Origin: Liolophura sinensis | Lineage: Eukaryota > Mollusca > Polyplacophora > Chitonida > Chitonidae | Direction of reading: 5' to 3' | Assembly (NCBI RefSeq): GCF_032854445.1 | Contig: NC_088300.1 | Location: forward strand, 27,945,608-28,009,607 | DNA: 64,000 nucleotides | Shown: positions 41,683-49,400 of the stretch, piece after piece | How the letters are laid out: every line of letters starts with the position of its first letter | How positions within the stretch are numbered: position 1 is the first letter of the stretch | Notes under the pieces: generated by a model | What the model saw: the letters and a program-made list of their open reading frames with translations, nothing else | Database searches by the model: none | What the model was told of the DNA's origin: nothing | Program-made: the position numbers and the translations under genes

Positions 41683-44600
41683 CATTGTTTAAGAATGTAA
41701 AACCTTCAGTTCATCATCTTTACACTTCAGACAGAGGTTGCTTGTAGTGACTTCTCCTTCGACTACTGACATACATCAATGTTTAAGCCAGATTCAATCT
41801 GGATAATAAAATAAATAGGTACATCTTTCTCCCTGAGCTGCTGTACTTACGCTGCCTGCCCATTCACCTGTTCAAACATGACACTTAAAAGTATAAATGT
41901 ATGTGTAGTACAAAAGCTCACTCAGAATAACATTAAGGACAATACCCACATTTACTCTGACACTAAGAATGATTCTGCCACACTTTGCCAGCTCACCTGA
42001 GAGCATCTCACAATCATGAGACCTTAGGGACTTGCACACAAACTAGTTCATATCTATGTTAACACTTATTTCTTTACTCTACACATGATTATGTTTATTT
42101 AATTACATGTATCTCATTAGTGTGTAACTCCTTATTCAAGGTCAAGGGGTAGATGCATGGTGGAGGAAACCCATTGAAAAGATAAACAGTACTATAAAAA
42201 TGACACCCCTTCTCCAGTTACCATGAAAAAATTTTAATTTAACCCAGCACTAAATTTGCTGCTGTAAGTGTGTACAATTTAACCTGTATGCTCTGATATC
42301 TTTTTTTTGTTTGTTTAAATTAATTTTCATTGGTCTTTTATCACATAATTGGGAGTGTTTCATATTTATGATAGAAGTCAGAATAACCATCACACCATGC
42401 CCATCTGCTGAAAATCTCAGGATGTAAATCACAGATGAGCAAGATGATGGATCTGTATTTGAACATAAATATACTGAAAATACCCCCCAAAAATTCAATC
42501 AATGATGATGCTATGCAGATAAATACATCTAGGCGGCAGTTGTTATCAACATGTTCACTATGAATGTAATTCACACATATCTGGTATATGTATACTGTCA
42601 GGTATGATGTACATATACTGCACATGTATTTGTTATTTATATACAGATGAAGCAATTTCTTTAGAGTTAAATAAAACTGATATTTTACACACATAGATGT
42701 GATATTCCATTTGCAATCACTTTTGAACCATTTCAAGTCCAACTCATGCTAGGTTCCTCTGTCGTATGTGGCTAGCCAATGTCAGTCAGCCACCCTGCAG
42801 AGGGTTGTGAGCTTCCCATGGGCTATGCTCGGTTTCGGCCCACCATAATGCTGACGTCACTGTATAAGTAAAATATCCTTGAAAACAATGTAATACACCA
42901 ATGAAATAAATAAAAGCACTGTATGATGTGGTCATTTATGTGCAGGATCAGAATACTGATCACAACATAGTAGAAAAGTAGAATTTAAGCAGAAACTGGC
43001 CATGACCAAGTTCTTCACAGACATCCATAGCTACATACATAAATACTAGGAGTATGTATACAACACAACTTATAAGTTATTTTCTTTTATTGTTGTATTA
43101 TACCATGATCGAGAATATTCCAGTTATACTGGTGGAAGAAACTGAGGTGCCTTATGCCCTGCAGTAAACTATTATCCTTTGCTTACTAACTGACAAAAAC
43201 TGACTTAAAGCAAAAGTCAAAGTCAAAGCCAAACCACCTGGAAACGTGAAAAACAAGAAATGTTCTGCAAGTAGACATCACATCATAGACATCACAAGCC
43301 AACTCTCTGTAGGCATCATAGACTCCTATAGACTCAAGCTGCATTGGCTATTTCGAGAAATACAGTAAGAAGCTGGGAAGTACTTTGCATTGGCCCATCC
43401 CTTTACCATATTTGTCAATCAAAAAAAACTTAATGATAGAGGGCATCCTGTCTTCCTTTATGATTAGTATTAACACATCCAACATATACTTCGATTTACA
43501 ATTAATTTGTTTCAATTGTTAGTCTCAAAACTTTTTGCTGATAAAATACCGGTCAGTTTCAAACTTTTTTACGTGTGACTTACAGACTTGCACTCCTCAT
43601 TGATGGAATATATTAGAGTGGCCTTCAAAGATGGTAAGCCATAGGCTGCACAAAGGACAAGCCCCATTAAAAAGAGCAGGACTGGGGCATGGGCTGGATT
43701 TGAACTCAAACTTTTGGGGCACCTCCTGCATGTTTAGGAGTTGTACACCTTATACATTCAGGAAAACATACTCTCATATCAGAGTATTAGAGCTGTCACA
43801 GGGAACTGATTTTGTCATCTTAAATTACAATAAATTATGTACTCCTTATCAACCACCTGCCAATTCTACTAAGGAAGTAAACTAGAATTGCTTCCTGGCA
43901 AATGACTCTGTGTCTATAAACCAAAGACTTCAGAAGCACTATGAAATGACCAGCTTAAAATTTCAAGATCTATAAGACATGACACAGCTGCTTACTGTCA
44001 AAATGAGAGATTTGAATGTTCTGTATTAAAACTTACATTTAGCTGCAATACTGTTAACAAGCATATAACAGATAACAAGCTAGTGTCTTTACAACCCATG
44101 CACTAGCATATAACCCATACGAATGATTCCTGACATAACCTTTAAATGTATCTATACATAAAATTCTCAAATGACAGCCATCAGTATCACACATATCTAC
44201 ACATATAACTATAAAGCAGAAGGCTGCTCTTAACGTTAAAGGTAGGCTAAGCAATATTGTATGCATATAGGCTATATAGTTCTACCTACATGTATGCATA
44301 GGGGCCTATAACAGTAAATCACTTAACACAGATCCAATGATATGATCATTACTTAGAATGAAAGCAGTTTTACAAAATCATGCGACAGCGAATCAGACCC
44401 GGAAGAGTGAAAGAATAGAATCACATTGTTCATGTATATTGAGGTTGTATAGTAAAATACACTGAACACTTTAACCTGACCTGGAATGCTTCATTCATTG
44501 ACGACTGTTAAAATGCCACTCACGGTGCGCTGCACCTGCAAGTCAATCTACTTGTCAGACATTCAAAAATAAAGACAATTCACTGTGTGACACTGTCTGT

Positions 44601-44931
44601 AAGACTGGTTGTTCGCGATTTTACAGAGCATGACATCTAAATACTTACCCGTCGTTATCTTTCTCTCTGTGGGCATGCTGCTAAACGACACAGTTTTCTT
44701 TCGCTGATGCTTCCGACTCGCCGCATCTTTGATCAGACTGCTTCTTCTCGGCAATACTTGTCCCCGTAAGTTCCCATCGGCAGTTAAATTTGAATGATTC
44801 GTGACATGTCCTGATTCTTCTTCGCCGTTCACAAATATGCTGTCTTCATCATTTGAATAAGGACTCCGATCGTTTTCATTTTGATTTCTGTCTAAATCCA
44901 AATCTTGTGTACTGTCAGTCTCCGCCGCCAT
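143..44931 (-). CDS. PLCL: PLCL/PRIP (phospholipase C-related, catalytically inactive protein), 5' part of gene
   Basis: Six spliced exons, 44931-44649, 19783-19634, 6612-6394, 4586-4547, 1749-1620 and 255-143, join in phase to about 311 residues. Residues 1-94 are polar, with PRRSSLIKD and KKTVSFSSMPTE, which are signatures of vertebrate PLCL1/PLCL2. Residues ~95-217 form the PH domain (KVRSNSRQYHR, SIKEVRIGK, DEANIWVSGL). Residues ~230-311 start the EF-hand region. Known for the family: binds inositol phosphates and PP1/PP2A, and modulates GABA-A receptor traffic and Ca2+ signalling without PLC activity. The start ATG has an in-frame TGA 12 bases upstream and a good context (A at -3, G at +4). 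The X/Y and C2 domains are outside the window, so loss of catalysis cannot be checked here. Assignment to PLCL rather than an active PLC rests on the N-terminal signature. Confidence 0.93.
501..1338. repeat. 22-bp minisatellite, about 38 copies (PLCL intron 5)
   Basis: Tandem units of the type CCAGATACTGGTGACAAGTA+AA, with a second unit type CCAGATACTGGCAATAAATA+AA interspersed. The two types alternate in blocks, giving a higher-order pattern. Three units equal 66 bases, so reading frames stay open and give spurious ORFs with a 22-residue repeat. The array lies between exons 5 and 6. The rest of this intron (256-500 and 1339-1619) shows nothing recognisable. Confidence 0.95.
1620..1749 (-). 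CDS. PLCL: PLCL exon 5 (first EF-hand)
   Basis: 130 nt. It starts with one base completing Ser, then reads WLQEMFESADIDNCGVLDEF and continues to QQKLK before donor GTGAGT. The loop D-I-D-N-C-G-V-L-D-E-F-E keeps EF-hand positions 1, 3, 6, 8 and 12. The 3' splice site ahead of it is CCCTTAC, an AC acceptor, with a CCTTAAC branch motif; see the U12 intron entry. With this acceptor the junction reads MRDS-WLQEMF, which aligns with vertebrate PLCL. Confidence 0.9.
1750..4546 (-). other. PLCL intron 4: U12-type AT-AC intron
   Basis: The intron begins ATATCCTTTT at 4546, matching the U12 5' splice-site consensus ATATCCTT in all eight positions. It ends CCCTTAC at 1750. A branch-point match (GCCTTAACT, branch A at 1759) lies 10 bases before exon 5. 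No GT-AG pair joins these two exons in phase, whereas AT-AC joins them exactly (phase 2 to phase 2). The interior (2191-4540) holds a SINE remnant near 2104-2190 and no other recognised feature. Confidence 0.88.
2104..2190 (-). mobile_element. Diverged SINE 3'-end remnant
   Basis: TTTATTTGATTGATGTTTTA, then TGCCATACTCAAGAATATTTT, match the 3' half of the tRNA-derived SINE found complete at 38087-38340. The copy is diverged and truncated. Confidence 0.7.
4547..4586 (-). CDS. PLCL: PLCL exon 4 (40-nt micro-exon)
   Basis: It lies between the strong acceptor TCTCTTTCTTTGCAG and the U12 donor ATATCCTT. Two bases complete Ser, then PDGTDELHQMRD, then two bases of the next Ser. QMRDS-WLQEMF aligns with the linker between the PH and EF-hand domains in vertebrate PLCL. 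Without this exon the flanking exons are out of phase, which supports it strongly despite its size. Confidence 0.85.
4587..6393 (-). other. PLCL intron 3
   Basis: GT-AG intron of 1,807 nt with donor GTGAGT at 6393 and acceptor TTTGCAG at 4587. I see no repeats or genes in it apart from a 9-bp-stem hairpin near 6124-6145. Confidence 0.75.
6394..6612 (-). CDS. PLCL: PLCL exon 3 (C-terminal half of PH domain)
   Basis: 219 nt between TTTACAG and GTGAGT. It reads SISSIKEVRIGKTTEALKNK, then PDECAFSIIFGDTYDSMDLI and DEANIWVSGLTCLLN. This matches the vertebrate PLCL pattern SIKEVRTGK, CAFSVIYGE.YESLDL and ANIWVTGL. Phase 1 in, phase 1 out. Confidence 0.94.
7681..7765. repeat. Dispersed repeat, GGAGGAAACC-GAGTACCCAGAG family
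   Basis: GGAGGAAACCAGAGTACCCA, followed by GAGTAAATCACTG and a CAGGTAC motif. Related copies occur at 34370-34435, 49795-49905 and 63165-63270. It is probably an old SINE core, distinct from the main SINE. Confidence 0.5.
8081..8635 (-). mobile_element. Decayed, internally deleted Tc1/mariner-like element
   Basis: Two inverted arms of about 100 bp flank a transposase remnant. The plus-strand arm (8530-8635) carries TATCAAACAAC and ACTTTTGTTGCAC. The complement of 8081-8180 carries the same words in the same order. A C-terminal transposase remnant lies between them on the minus strand. The N-terminal and DDE regions are missing. Confidence 0.7.
8360..8500 (-). pseudogene. Tc1-like transposase, C-terminal remnant
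   Basis: The minus strand reads LRRQLQEEWLAIPQSRITRL, then INTMRARFEM, and in a shifted frame RGGYT followed by a stop. This resembles the end of Tc1-family transposases (EEW..IPQ..I.RL..SM, then RGG.TRY). A frame change and stop codons show it is dead. No catalytic residues are present. Confidence 0.7.
9645..9725 (-). mobile_element. SINE 3'-end fragment
   Basis: GATTGGTGTTTTACGCCGTA, then CTCAAGAATATG and CCAGCATTATGGTGGGAGGA, match the main SINE. It is truncated after about 80 bp and preceded by an (AC)n/(AT)n microsatellite at 9618-9645. Confidence 0.85.
13841..13990. repeat. Dispersed repeat, copy A
   Basis: TAATTCTTCAGCCTTT, then GTGTTTATTCAAGCATATTC and TAAAATTATA, match 61415-61555 along about 140 bp with scattered differences. 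I do not recognise the family. Confidence 0.65.
16541..16675. mobile_element. Possible small foldback element (MITE)
   Basis: GCCGTTTCTGACTT at 16543-16556 is matched by the inverted AAGTCAGAAACAGC at 16658-16671, with one mismatch, enclosing about 100 bp. No clear target duplication is visible. Confidence 0.4.
19634..19783 (-). CDS. PLCL: PLCL exon 2 (N-terminal half of PH domain)
   Basis: 150 nt between acceptor TTTCATTGCAG and donor GTAAGT. It reads QDCLTYMQNGSDLVKVRSNS, then RQYHRLFTLNNDLTEIRWHP. Vertebrate PLCL has DC...M.EGSELKKVRSNSR.YHR in the same place. The basic KVRSNSR strand corresponds to the inositol-phosphate-binding edge of PLC-type PH domains. Phase 1 in, phase 1 out. Confidence 0.94.
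23645..23720 (-). mobile_element. Diverged SINE fragment leading into the 123-bp array
   Basis: TGATTGATTGGTGTTCAACA, then TGCAAGAATATTTCATG and ACATTGGAGGAAGGAAACC, follow the SINE order (GATTGGTGTTTTACG, CAAGAATATTTCA, CATTATGGTGGGAGGAAACC). The first array unit begins inside it. Confidence 0.6.
23708..24460. repeat. 123-bp tandem array, six near-identical units
   Basis: Units start at 23708, 23831, 23954, 24077, 24200 and 24323, with a partial seventh at 24446. They differ at only a few bases (TGT/TGC, AGTAAG/AGCAAG, AACCAC/AACAAC). Because 123 = 3 x 41, ORFs of 262-296 codons run through it in three frames on both strands, so they are structural artefacts. Each unit holds an E-box CACGTG and a CTGTGCACAG palindrome. 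Confidence 0.97.
26256..26405 (-). mobile_element. SINE, 5'-truncated
   Basis: The (TTTA)n tail is followed by GATTGGTGTTTTACGACATA, CCAGCATTATGGTGGGAGGA, and AACCCACGACCATCCGCAGG. The tRNA-like head is missing. Confidence 0.88.
27457..27508. repeat. (AT)n microsatellite
   Basis: About 26 uninterrupted AT dinucleotides. Confidence 0.95.
27800..28450. repeat. 38-bp minisatellite, about 17 copies
   Basis: The unit is CATGTATCTCCTAATCAACG followed by ATCTGTACAAGTACAGCA. A variant has CTACATCAAGAATCTGTATC in the middle. Most units contain the inverted repeat CTGTAC-AA-GTACAG. It is related to the 45-bp array at 28880. Confidence 0.93.
28880..29305. repeat. 45-bp minisatellite, about 9-10 copies
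   Basis: The unit is CATGTATCTCCTACATGTAC followed by ATCAAGGATCTGTACCAGAA and CTGTT. The period is 15 codons, which keeps spurious frames of up to 130 codons open. It shares its core with the neighbouring 38-bp array, with about 6-7 bases (GTACAT) added. Confidence 0.93.
29384..29465. repeat. 19-bp AT-rich tandem repeat, 4 copies
   Basis: GTATATATAATGGATATAA is repeated about four times, directly after the 45-bp array. Confidence 0.9.
30794..30968. mobile_element. Foldback MITE with 54-bp inverted ends
   Basis: The left arm is 30794-30847 (ATTTAAGAAA...GATAATGCACAG). The right arm is 30915-30968 (CTGTGCATTATC...TTTCTTAAAT). The arms are inverted copies with about ten mismatches and enclose 67 bp. 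TTAA lies at both outer ends and may be the target site. Confidence 0.75.
31124..31640 (-). pseudogene. Tyrosine-recombinase (Crypton/KIAA1958-like) C-terminal fragment
   Basis: The minus strand reads MGVNSLCSMLAEISLDAELI, then WRYTTHCLYATAAAVLSHAG and IMSITGHPNKSNLRS. This follows the C-terminal pattern of Crypton-like tyrosine recombinases (GVN.LG..., YT.H..RAT...L..AG, IM..TGH.....RSY). The expected Arg of HxxR is Tyr. A frameshift falls just before the expected catalytic Tyr. Stops occur on both sides, and the reading continues in another frame as PPEEQCCSLSGVLNSVI. It is a dead fragment; neither its zinc-binding nor its N-terminal parts are visible. Confidence 0.68.
31861..31878. repeat. 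poly(C) run
   Basis: About 17 consecutive C residues, a site prone to length errors in reads and assembly. Confidence 0.9.
34015..34240. repeat. 45-bp tandem array, 5 copies
   Basis: The unit is ACTGGGACAGCATGGGACCC followed by ATTTGCCCAACACAAT and about nine variable bases. CATGGG anchors fall at 34034, 34079, 34124, 34169 and 34216. The period of 15 codons opens false frames on both strands (up to 137 codons). Confidence 0.93.
34370..34435. repeat. Dispersed repeat, GGAGGAAACC-GAGTACCCAGAG family
   Basis: GAGGAAACCGGAGTACCCAT, then AGTAAAACCACTGG and TTCCTGACAAG. Same family as 7681-7765. Confidence 0.5.
35605..35775 (-). mobile_element. Very diverged SINE remnant
   Basis: TTATTTGATTCATGTTAGAT, then AAGAATTTTTCACTTATGAG and GGTGGAAGGCAAACTG, keep the SINE order. 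AGCTTCATGCAAG also resembles part of the 123-bp array unit. Confidence 0.5.
36744..36891. mobile_element. 148-bp MITE with GGGGCCACTTTC ends
   Basis: GGGGCCACTTTCATAAAAC at the left end is inverted at the right end as GCTTTGTGAAAGTGGCCCC, with two mismatches over 19 bp. The interior is AT-rich and non-coding. Confidence 0.75.
37104..37317. repeat. 107-bp tandem duplication
   Basis: 37104-37210 and 37211-37317 are identical except for two bases (CAACA/CCACA and ATATTG/ATTTTG), so the duplication is recent. Confidence 0.96.
37979..38076 (-). mobile_element. Older SINE copy, truncated
   Basis: GATTGGTGTTTTACGCTGTA, then CTCAAGAATATTTCACTTAT and GCATTATGGTAGATGAAACC. A complete SINE is inserted immediately after it. 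Confidence 0.85.
38087..38340 (-). mobile_element. Complete tRNA-derived SINE with target duplication
   Basis: Read on the minus strand, the element begins GGGGCCTCTGTGGCTCAGTT. It has a perfect pol III A box (TGGCTCAGTTGG, 38319-38330) and a B-box-like GAGTTCAATACC (38251-38262). A central core follows, ending in ...CACCAATCAAATAAATAAAT. The flanks carry a 10-bp target duplication, AAAGGAACAA, at 38077-38086 and 38341-38350. Length is 254 bp. The sequence resembles the tRNA-derived SINEs of mollusc genomes; family name not assigned. Confidence 0.92.
39955..40081 (-). mobile_element. SINE, 5'-truncated
   Basis: TTTATTTGATTGGTGTTTTA, then CTCAAGAATACTTCTCCTAT, CCAGCATTATGGTGGGAG and ACCATCTGCAGCTTGCTGAC. 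The tRNA-like head is missing. Confidence 0.85.
40116..40692. mobile_element. TTAA-flanked non-autonomous DNA transposon
   Basis: TTAA (40116-40119) is followed by AGGAGAAGAAAA. At the other end TTTTCTTCTCCT is followed by TTAA (40689-40692). The 12-bp ends are perfect inverted repeats and enclose 569 bp in total. A TTAA target duplication is typical of the piggyBac superfamily. No transposase frame is present. The interior is less AT-rich than its surroundings. Confidence 0.78.
41646..41683. repeat. (GT)n microsatellite
   Basis: A run of about 15 GT dinucleotides following ATATATATGTGTATG. Confidence 0.93.
42815..42914 (+). mobile_element. SINE 3' part, plus orientation
   Basis: CTCGGTTTCGGCCCACCATA, then ATGCTGACGTCACTG, ATAAGTAAAATATCCTTG and CACCAATGAAATAAATAAA, are the complement of the SINE core and tail. 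Confidence 0.8.
44649..44931 (-). CDS. PLCL: PLCL exon 1 (start codon; PP1-docking region)
   Basis: It begins MAAETDSTQD at 44931 with an in-frame TGA four codons upstream, and ends KITT plus one base before donor GTAAGT. LPRRSSLIKD and RKKTVSFSSMPTERK (residues ~60-91) are the PRIP hallmark. KTVSF (79-83) fits the RVxF type of PP1-binding motif, with Thr80 in the place of the PKA-regulated Thr94 of mammalian PRIP-1. Confidence 0.94.
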
Positions 44932-46060
44932 GTTCGCAACTCAAGGCATGTAACATGTCGGTGGAGTGGATAGGGGTGACAGCATCCAATCTTTCAATCT
45001 GTACTGACTTTACACGCTCGAGTTATTTTTTGTAAGAAACAAGAAAGGAGGACATGCGAAATAAAAGGCACGCATGCCTCAACGCTCGGAATCTCGGATA
45101 CATATACAAACAAAGTAGTAGTATCCTTGGCCATTTTCCTATCACACCTGATACAAAATGAAACCGTCCACTGACCCGCGATCAGGTCAAATACAAAATG
45201 GAGCTCTTCAGCCTGATCAGGTTGGAAATGGTCGTGAGAATGTCTTGTTTTGAATGCTGTGCATGTTTCCTTTTGTAGTTTATGTTTGATTTCTGTCACT
45301 TCACAAGCATAACATAGGGCAGCTCCAGATAACCTAAGTCTTATATATGTCTACTTGTTCAGTTAGCCAGTTGCCATTCGTCTATCTACATGAACGTCTT
45401 CATGTTTCGGATCTGTGTAATAGATCTACTTAGTGATGTGAATAAGTGGCCATATATTGTTTTTTGTTGGCGATAATAATATGTGTGACATGCACCACAT
45501 GTTGTCCTGACTTACCAATAAGTAAAGGTACCAATATGCATTAAAGCTTGTTTGACTTTGTGATATGATGTACTAAAAGCCAAGTTTTTAGCTTTGTAGT
45601 CCGTCACACCAAATATGCAGTGTTCCAAATGTGGCATGGAGTCATAAATCAACCACTCTTAGTTATGGTAGTCTTATGTAGGACTTGTATGTTTCCTATA
45701 ATCTGCATGTTAATCAACATTAAACTTAAAACTAAGCTTTAAACTGTATTCAGGACAGTGACAGGCTGACGAATGAGGGAAGGTATGATTATAAGGTAAC
45801 ATGGGAAAGTACATGTAAAGTGAGGAAACATTGGACAATATTCTGGGAATTGTCGGTCGTGAGCAGAGGACCGTAGCTGTAAGTCTACTCAGCCTCTGCT
45901 GAAAAGCCTGCACAACTCGCATACTATGACATAAACATAGCTATTTAACATAATCCTGGCCAACCAATGGAAACGGCTCAACTCTCTTGTGTTAGGAAGT
46001 CCTAAACAGTAAATGACAGTTGACAGTTGCAGACACCTATAGCTCTACGACAATCATGCA
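44932..46060. promoter_or_regulatory. PLCL upstream region / possible shared promoter
   Basis: This is the 5' flank of PLCL, facing the divergently transcribed USP44/49 gene. It contains a GC-richer patch around the start codon and CCAAT-type boxes near 45962 (CCAACCAATGG). No TATA box or transcription start can be fixed from sequence alone. Confidence 0.4.
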
Positions 46061-46406
46061 ATGGACACGCCAAAGAAATGAAAAGATTATGTGAATGTGA
46101 AGGTTTACTGTAGAATTTGTTCAGCACAGCTAGTGTCCACTGTGAATAATCATGTTGTGACAGCCCAAAGGCGTGATTTCACGACGGAAAGGAAGACTTC
46201 TAAGGAGCTTCTGGACGCTTTCCACTTTGTCTTCCCTGACGTTGTTGTGGTAAAAGGAGAGTGCTATGTCTGCATGCCATTCCGTGACATTAAATAAATT
46301 AGAAAAGGCTATACAGAAAGAGGAAACCTGCAAACGTGAGAGTGGAGATATTTGCAAGGATATTAAAGGGGAGTGGGAAACGAACAAACAGCACTTCTTC
46401 GGTTGA
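46061..46406 (+). pseudogene. Broken Cys-rich coding fragment (ZAD-like spacing)
   Basis: Starting at ATG 46061: MDTPKK, stop, then KDYVNVKVYCRICSAQLVS in the same frame, running to GECYVCMPFRDI. After a +1 shift it continues NKLEKAIQKEETCKRESGDI to a stop at 46404-46406. The two C-x2-C pairs about 45 residues apart resemble zinc-binding modules such as ZAD. One in-frame stop and one frameshift make it non-functional as read. It could be a decayed first exon of a multi-copy or transposon-linked gene. Function unknown. Confidence 0.5.
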
Positions 46407-49400
46407 CATCTTACTTTTGCCAGTTCTTGCTTAATGATGAATATTAATGAAGACACACCCCTACTTCAACCAATGAAAATTTGTTGTCTTCTGTGAAGGC
46501 TTTTTTCTTTGCCGGAGCGTTTTTTGCCAAACATTGATTACGTCACTGTTCACTTGTGTACGAATGTGATAGGTATTTCGACAGACTGAAAACCTGTTGG
46601 GTACCAGTAGGTTAGGACGGTGTGGTTTAGAGAGACTAGCCGTGAAGCAGTGATTTTTAATCACTTTGATGACTTTCAGACAATATTTTCACCTCCAAGT
46701 CTGTGTGAGTAAAGATTACTTGTAGGCACGTCAAATGTTTGGATGTCTGTGGTCTCAAATAGTATTAATTATGTCCTATATTGAAGCTTTGCAATATTCA
46801 AATATGATGATGGGAAAAATCACTTTTCTCTCTATGGTCATTTGAGTCAATTTATTAACCTGTCGTGCGATAGTTAGACTCATTACCATCAAGATCATTT
46901 TTCAATTTCACAACGGAAGACAATAAGAGATGTATTTGAATCAGATTTTCAGAATAACGTGTATGCATGTACGTCCCTGTTTGTTTGTCAGAGTGACTTG
47001 AATCTCATGTAATTAGTCCTACTCAGCCACCATGCAGGAATTTAAAGGGCTTTATTTGTCAGGTTAAATATTGACCCCATACATGGACATGTTTCAGGAA
47101 ACTAATAGTGACTGGTAAGCTTTCATGAGGTTTTAAGTTTTCGGAAAACAGACATCTTCAGAGATAAAGATGAAAATTCTCTATGCACGTATGTGTTAGC
47201 ATGTGAGAATGTTTTGCCAACAGTATCAGAATTTGAAAGACACACAGTCTTTCAGTTACATGATCGTTGTACTCAAATAATCTGATGGCTGTCTTCTAAA
47301 TTTAGAATCAAACAACTAAGGTTTATTTGATCTAAGTATTATCAGGTATATGTTGTACAAAAAGTCAGATGACACATGAATGTTATTTGGTTATGTCACC
47401 TTCCTTTTCACGGGTGCACATGACCCAATTAATGAGGTGTTAACATGCCCAAGGAAGGTAATGATATATCTTGGAACAGGTAGTAATACAGAACTACATG
47501 TAGATCATAGTATCTCCTATGTCAGGTTATTTCGCACTAAATTACTTGGAAATAAGTACCACAAGATACTCCATGATAATTAATATTATCCTCTTGAAAT
47601 ATGTACTTATCGATGGTTACCTACGTAAATATAACAATACGAATTTTTTATTTTTTTATTTTTTTCCTACCTATGTAATACGTAATCTAGTACATAATTG
47701 ACTTCCATAGATATGCCATGTTTATTAGCACGATTGTTTGTTGCAGAAGAATAAAGAATGTACAGTACCAAATGCCCAATAAGTTTTTATTTAGAAACAA
47801 TACATCATTGTGGTTAAAGTTATATAAACATATGTAACACCACGCAAATTTACGTAAAAGCTACATCACAATTCATTTTTAAAATATATAGAATACATTA
47901 TGTAAGGTTTACGTGAGAAAGACACATCATGAAAATGAATACTGAACAAGCGGGAGTTACCTCCCTTAAGCTTCAGGTTAAGTGTGAGAAAGGGTGTTTG
48001 TGAGGCTATTAGCCCTATATCATCTCTATAAGTAACTCTGGTAGTGGGCCAGTGTTTTGACATGCTGTCTTTTACCATAAGCTATTCATTTAATGAGGGA
48101 CCCAAGTGCATGATGACATCAACTTTTTTTCATGATCATGTCACACCTACTGTCAGTGCACCATTTATTTGTTCACTGTTTGCATAAGCACCATCACCAG
48201 TTATGTCCCTTTAAGCAAGTGAAAAGCTTTAAATTCATCTGTTCAGAAATAAGTTGATTAGTTAACTATATTAAGAATGTCAAGGAATTCTTTTTGAATA
48301 TGAAATTCAACTGCTTACTCAGCATTCATATTTTAAAAAATAATATTTCTCTGTTCCGTTATACAACCATAGGCCAAACTGATTTTTTAATTGTAATTTT
48401 GGTTTGATAACTGCACTCATTTTGTAAAACTTTGAATAGGTGTATTACATTTAGTGTGGCTTAGTTTTGTAAGCACCAACATGAAAAAGATGATTCTCCA
48501 GTCATATTACATTAATTTAATTTTAGTGTGCAGGTACAAAGCTGATTGATGTAGAGATTTATTTGAAATGTCAAAAGATGGATAGATTAAATCATGGAAC
48601 TATTCATAGATCTGTACTATTTCCTCCATAATAAATGGCAACAAAACAGAACTTGGCATAGTAGTATTTCCATGTTTTATTAAGTCTTATGTATTATGTT
48701 TTGTTTTATTTGCCATACACTTGATGACACCCATCGAGGGATGAAATCAATGTCAGCTGTGTCATGGCCTTCCTTCCTTTGCTTTAGGAACATCAAAACA
48801 GCTCTGCTACCTTTCTTTTTGTTCAGCTTGTTGACAAAATTAATGATTATACCTAATTTAATAGCAATGAGATAGGCAAAATGTGTTATCAGTAGCAGTA
48901 CAAAGCTCTGTATATCGGGTATCAGATATTTATATAGGTTTAGGGTTATATGTTGTGATAAGTTTGGGGATCAGTTCTTCTGCGGGATATGAATCATATG
49001 GGTGTGTATTGCACAATATACGCCTACAGGAATAACCATTTTCACAAACCCCATCAAACTGTTTTCTCCTCACATTTTTTGTCTGAAGTGATGTTATAAC
49101 AGAAGGTTATATAATTTACAAAAAAGGTTATGACAAATTGATTGACAAAGTTTTAGTGAGTGTGGACATTGTTATCCTCTGAACAATTATCCAAACTTTA
49201 GGTCTCTGTGCATAAGCAATAGTAATAGGCGTACTGTAACATTGAAAACCTAGCCCAAAGGTCATGAAGTTTACTTGGGCCAAATTAGCACAGACTTAAT
49301 ATTACATATACATGTATTTTCTCATGTGGTTGCTCCACTAAAAATTGTGACTAACCATTGAAAATTTTACCCTACCAAACATAAAGCGGTGTACATTTCT

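Larger units (their letters stand above)
19784..44648 (-). other. PLCL intron 1 (24.9 kb)
   Basis: GT-AG intron with donor GTAAGT at 44648 and acceptor at 19784. It carries most of the window's repeats: the 123-, 38-, 45- and 19-bp arrays, SINE copies, MITEs, the TTAA-flanked element and a recombinase pseudogene, all listed separately. I find no exon of another gene in it. Long stretches such as 19800-23600, 24600-26250, 31650-33990 and 43200-44600 show nothing recognisable. Confidence 0.75.

Noticed and set aside
44994-45299. 101-codon minus-strand ORF upstream of PLCL
   Set aside because: No link in phase to PLCL exon 1, whose start is fixed by an upstream stop; probably chance ORF in promoter DNA.
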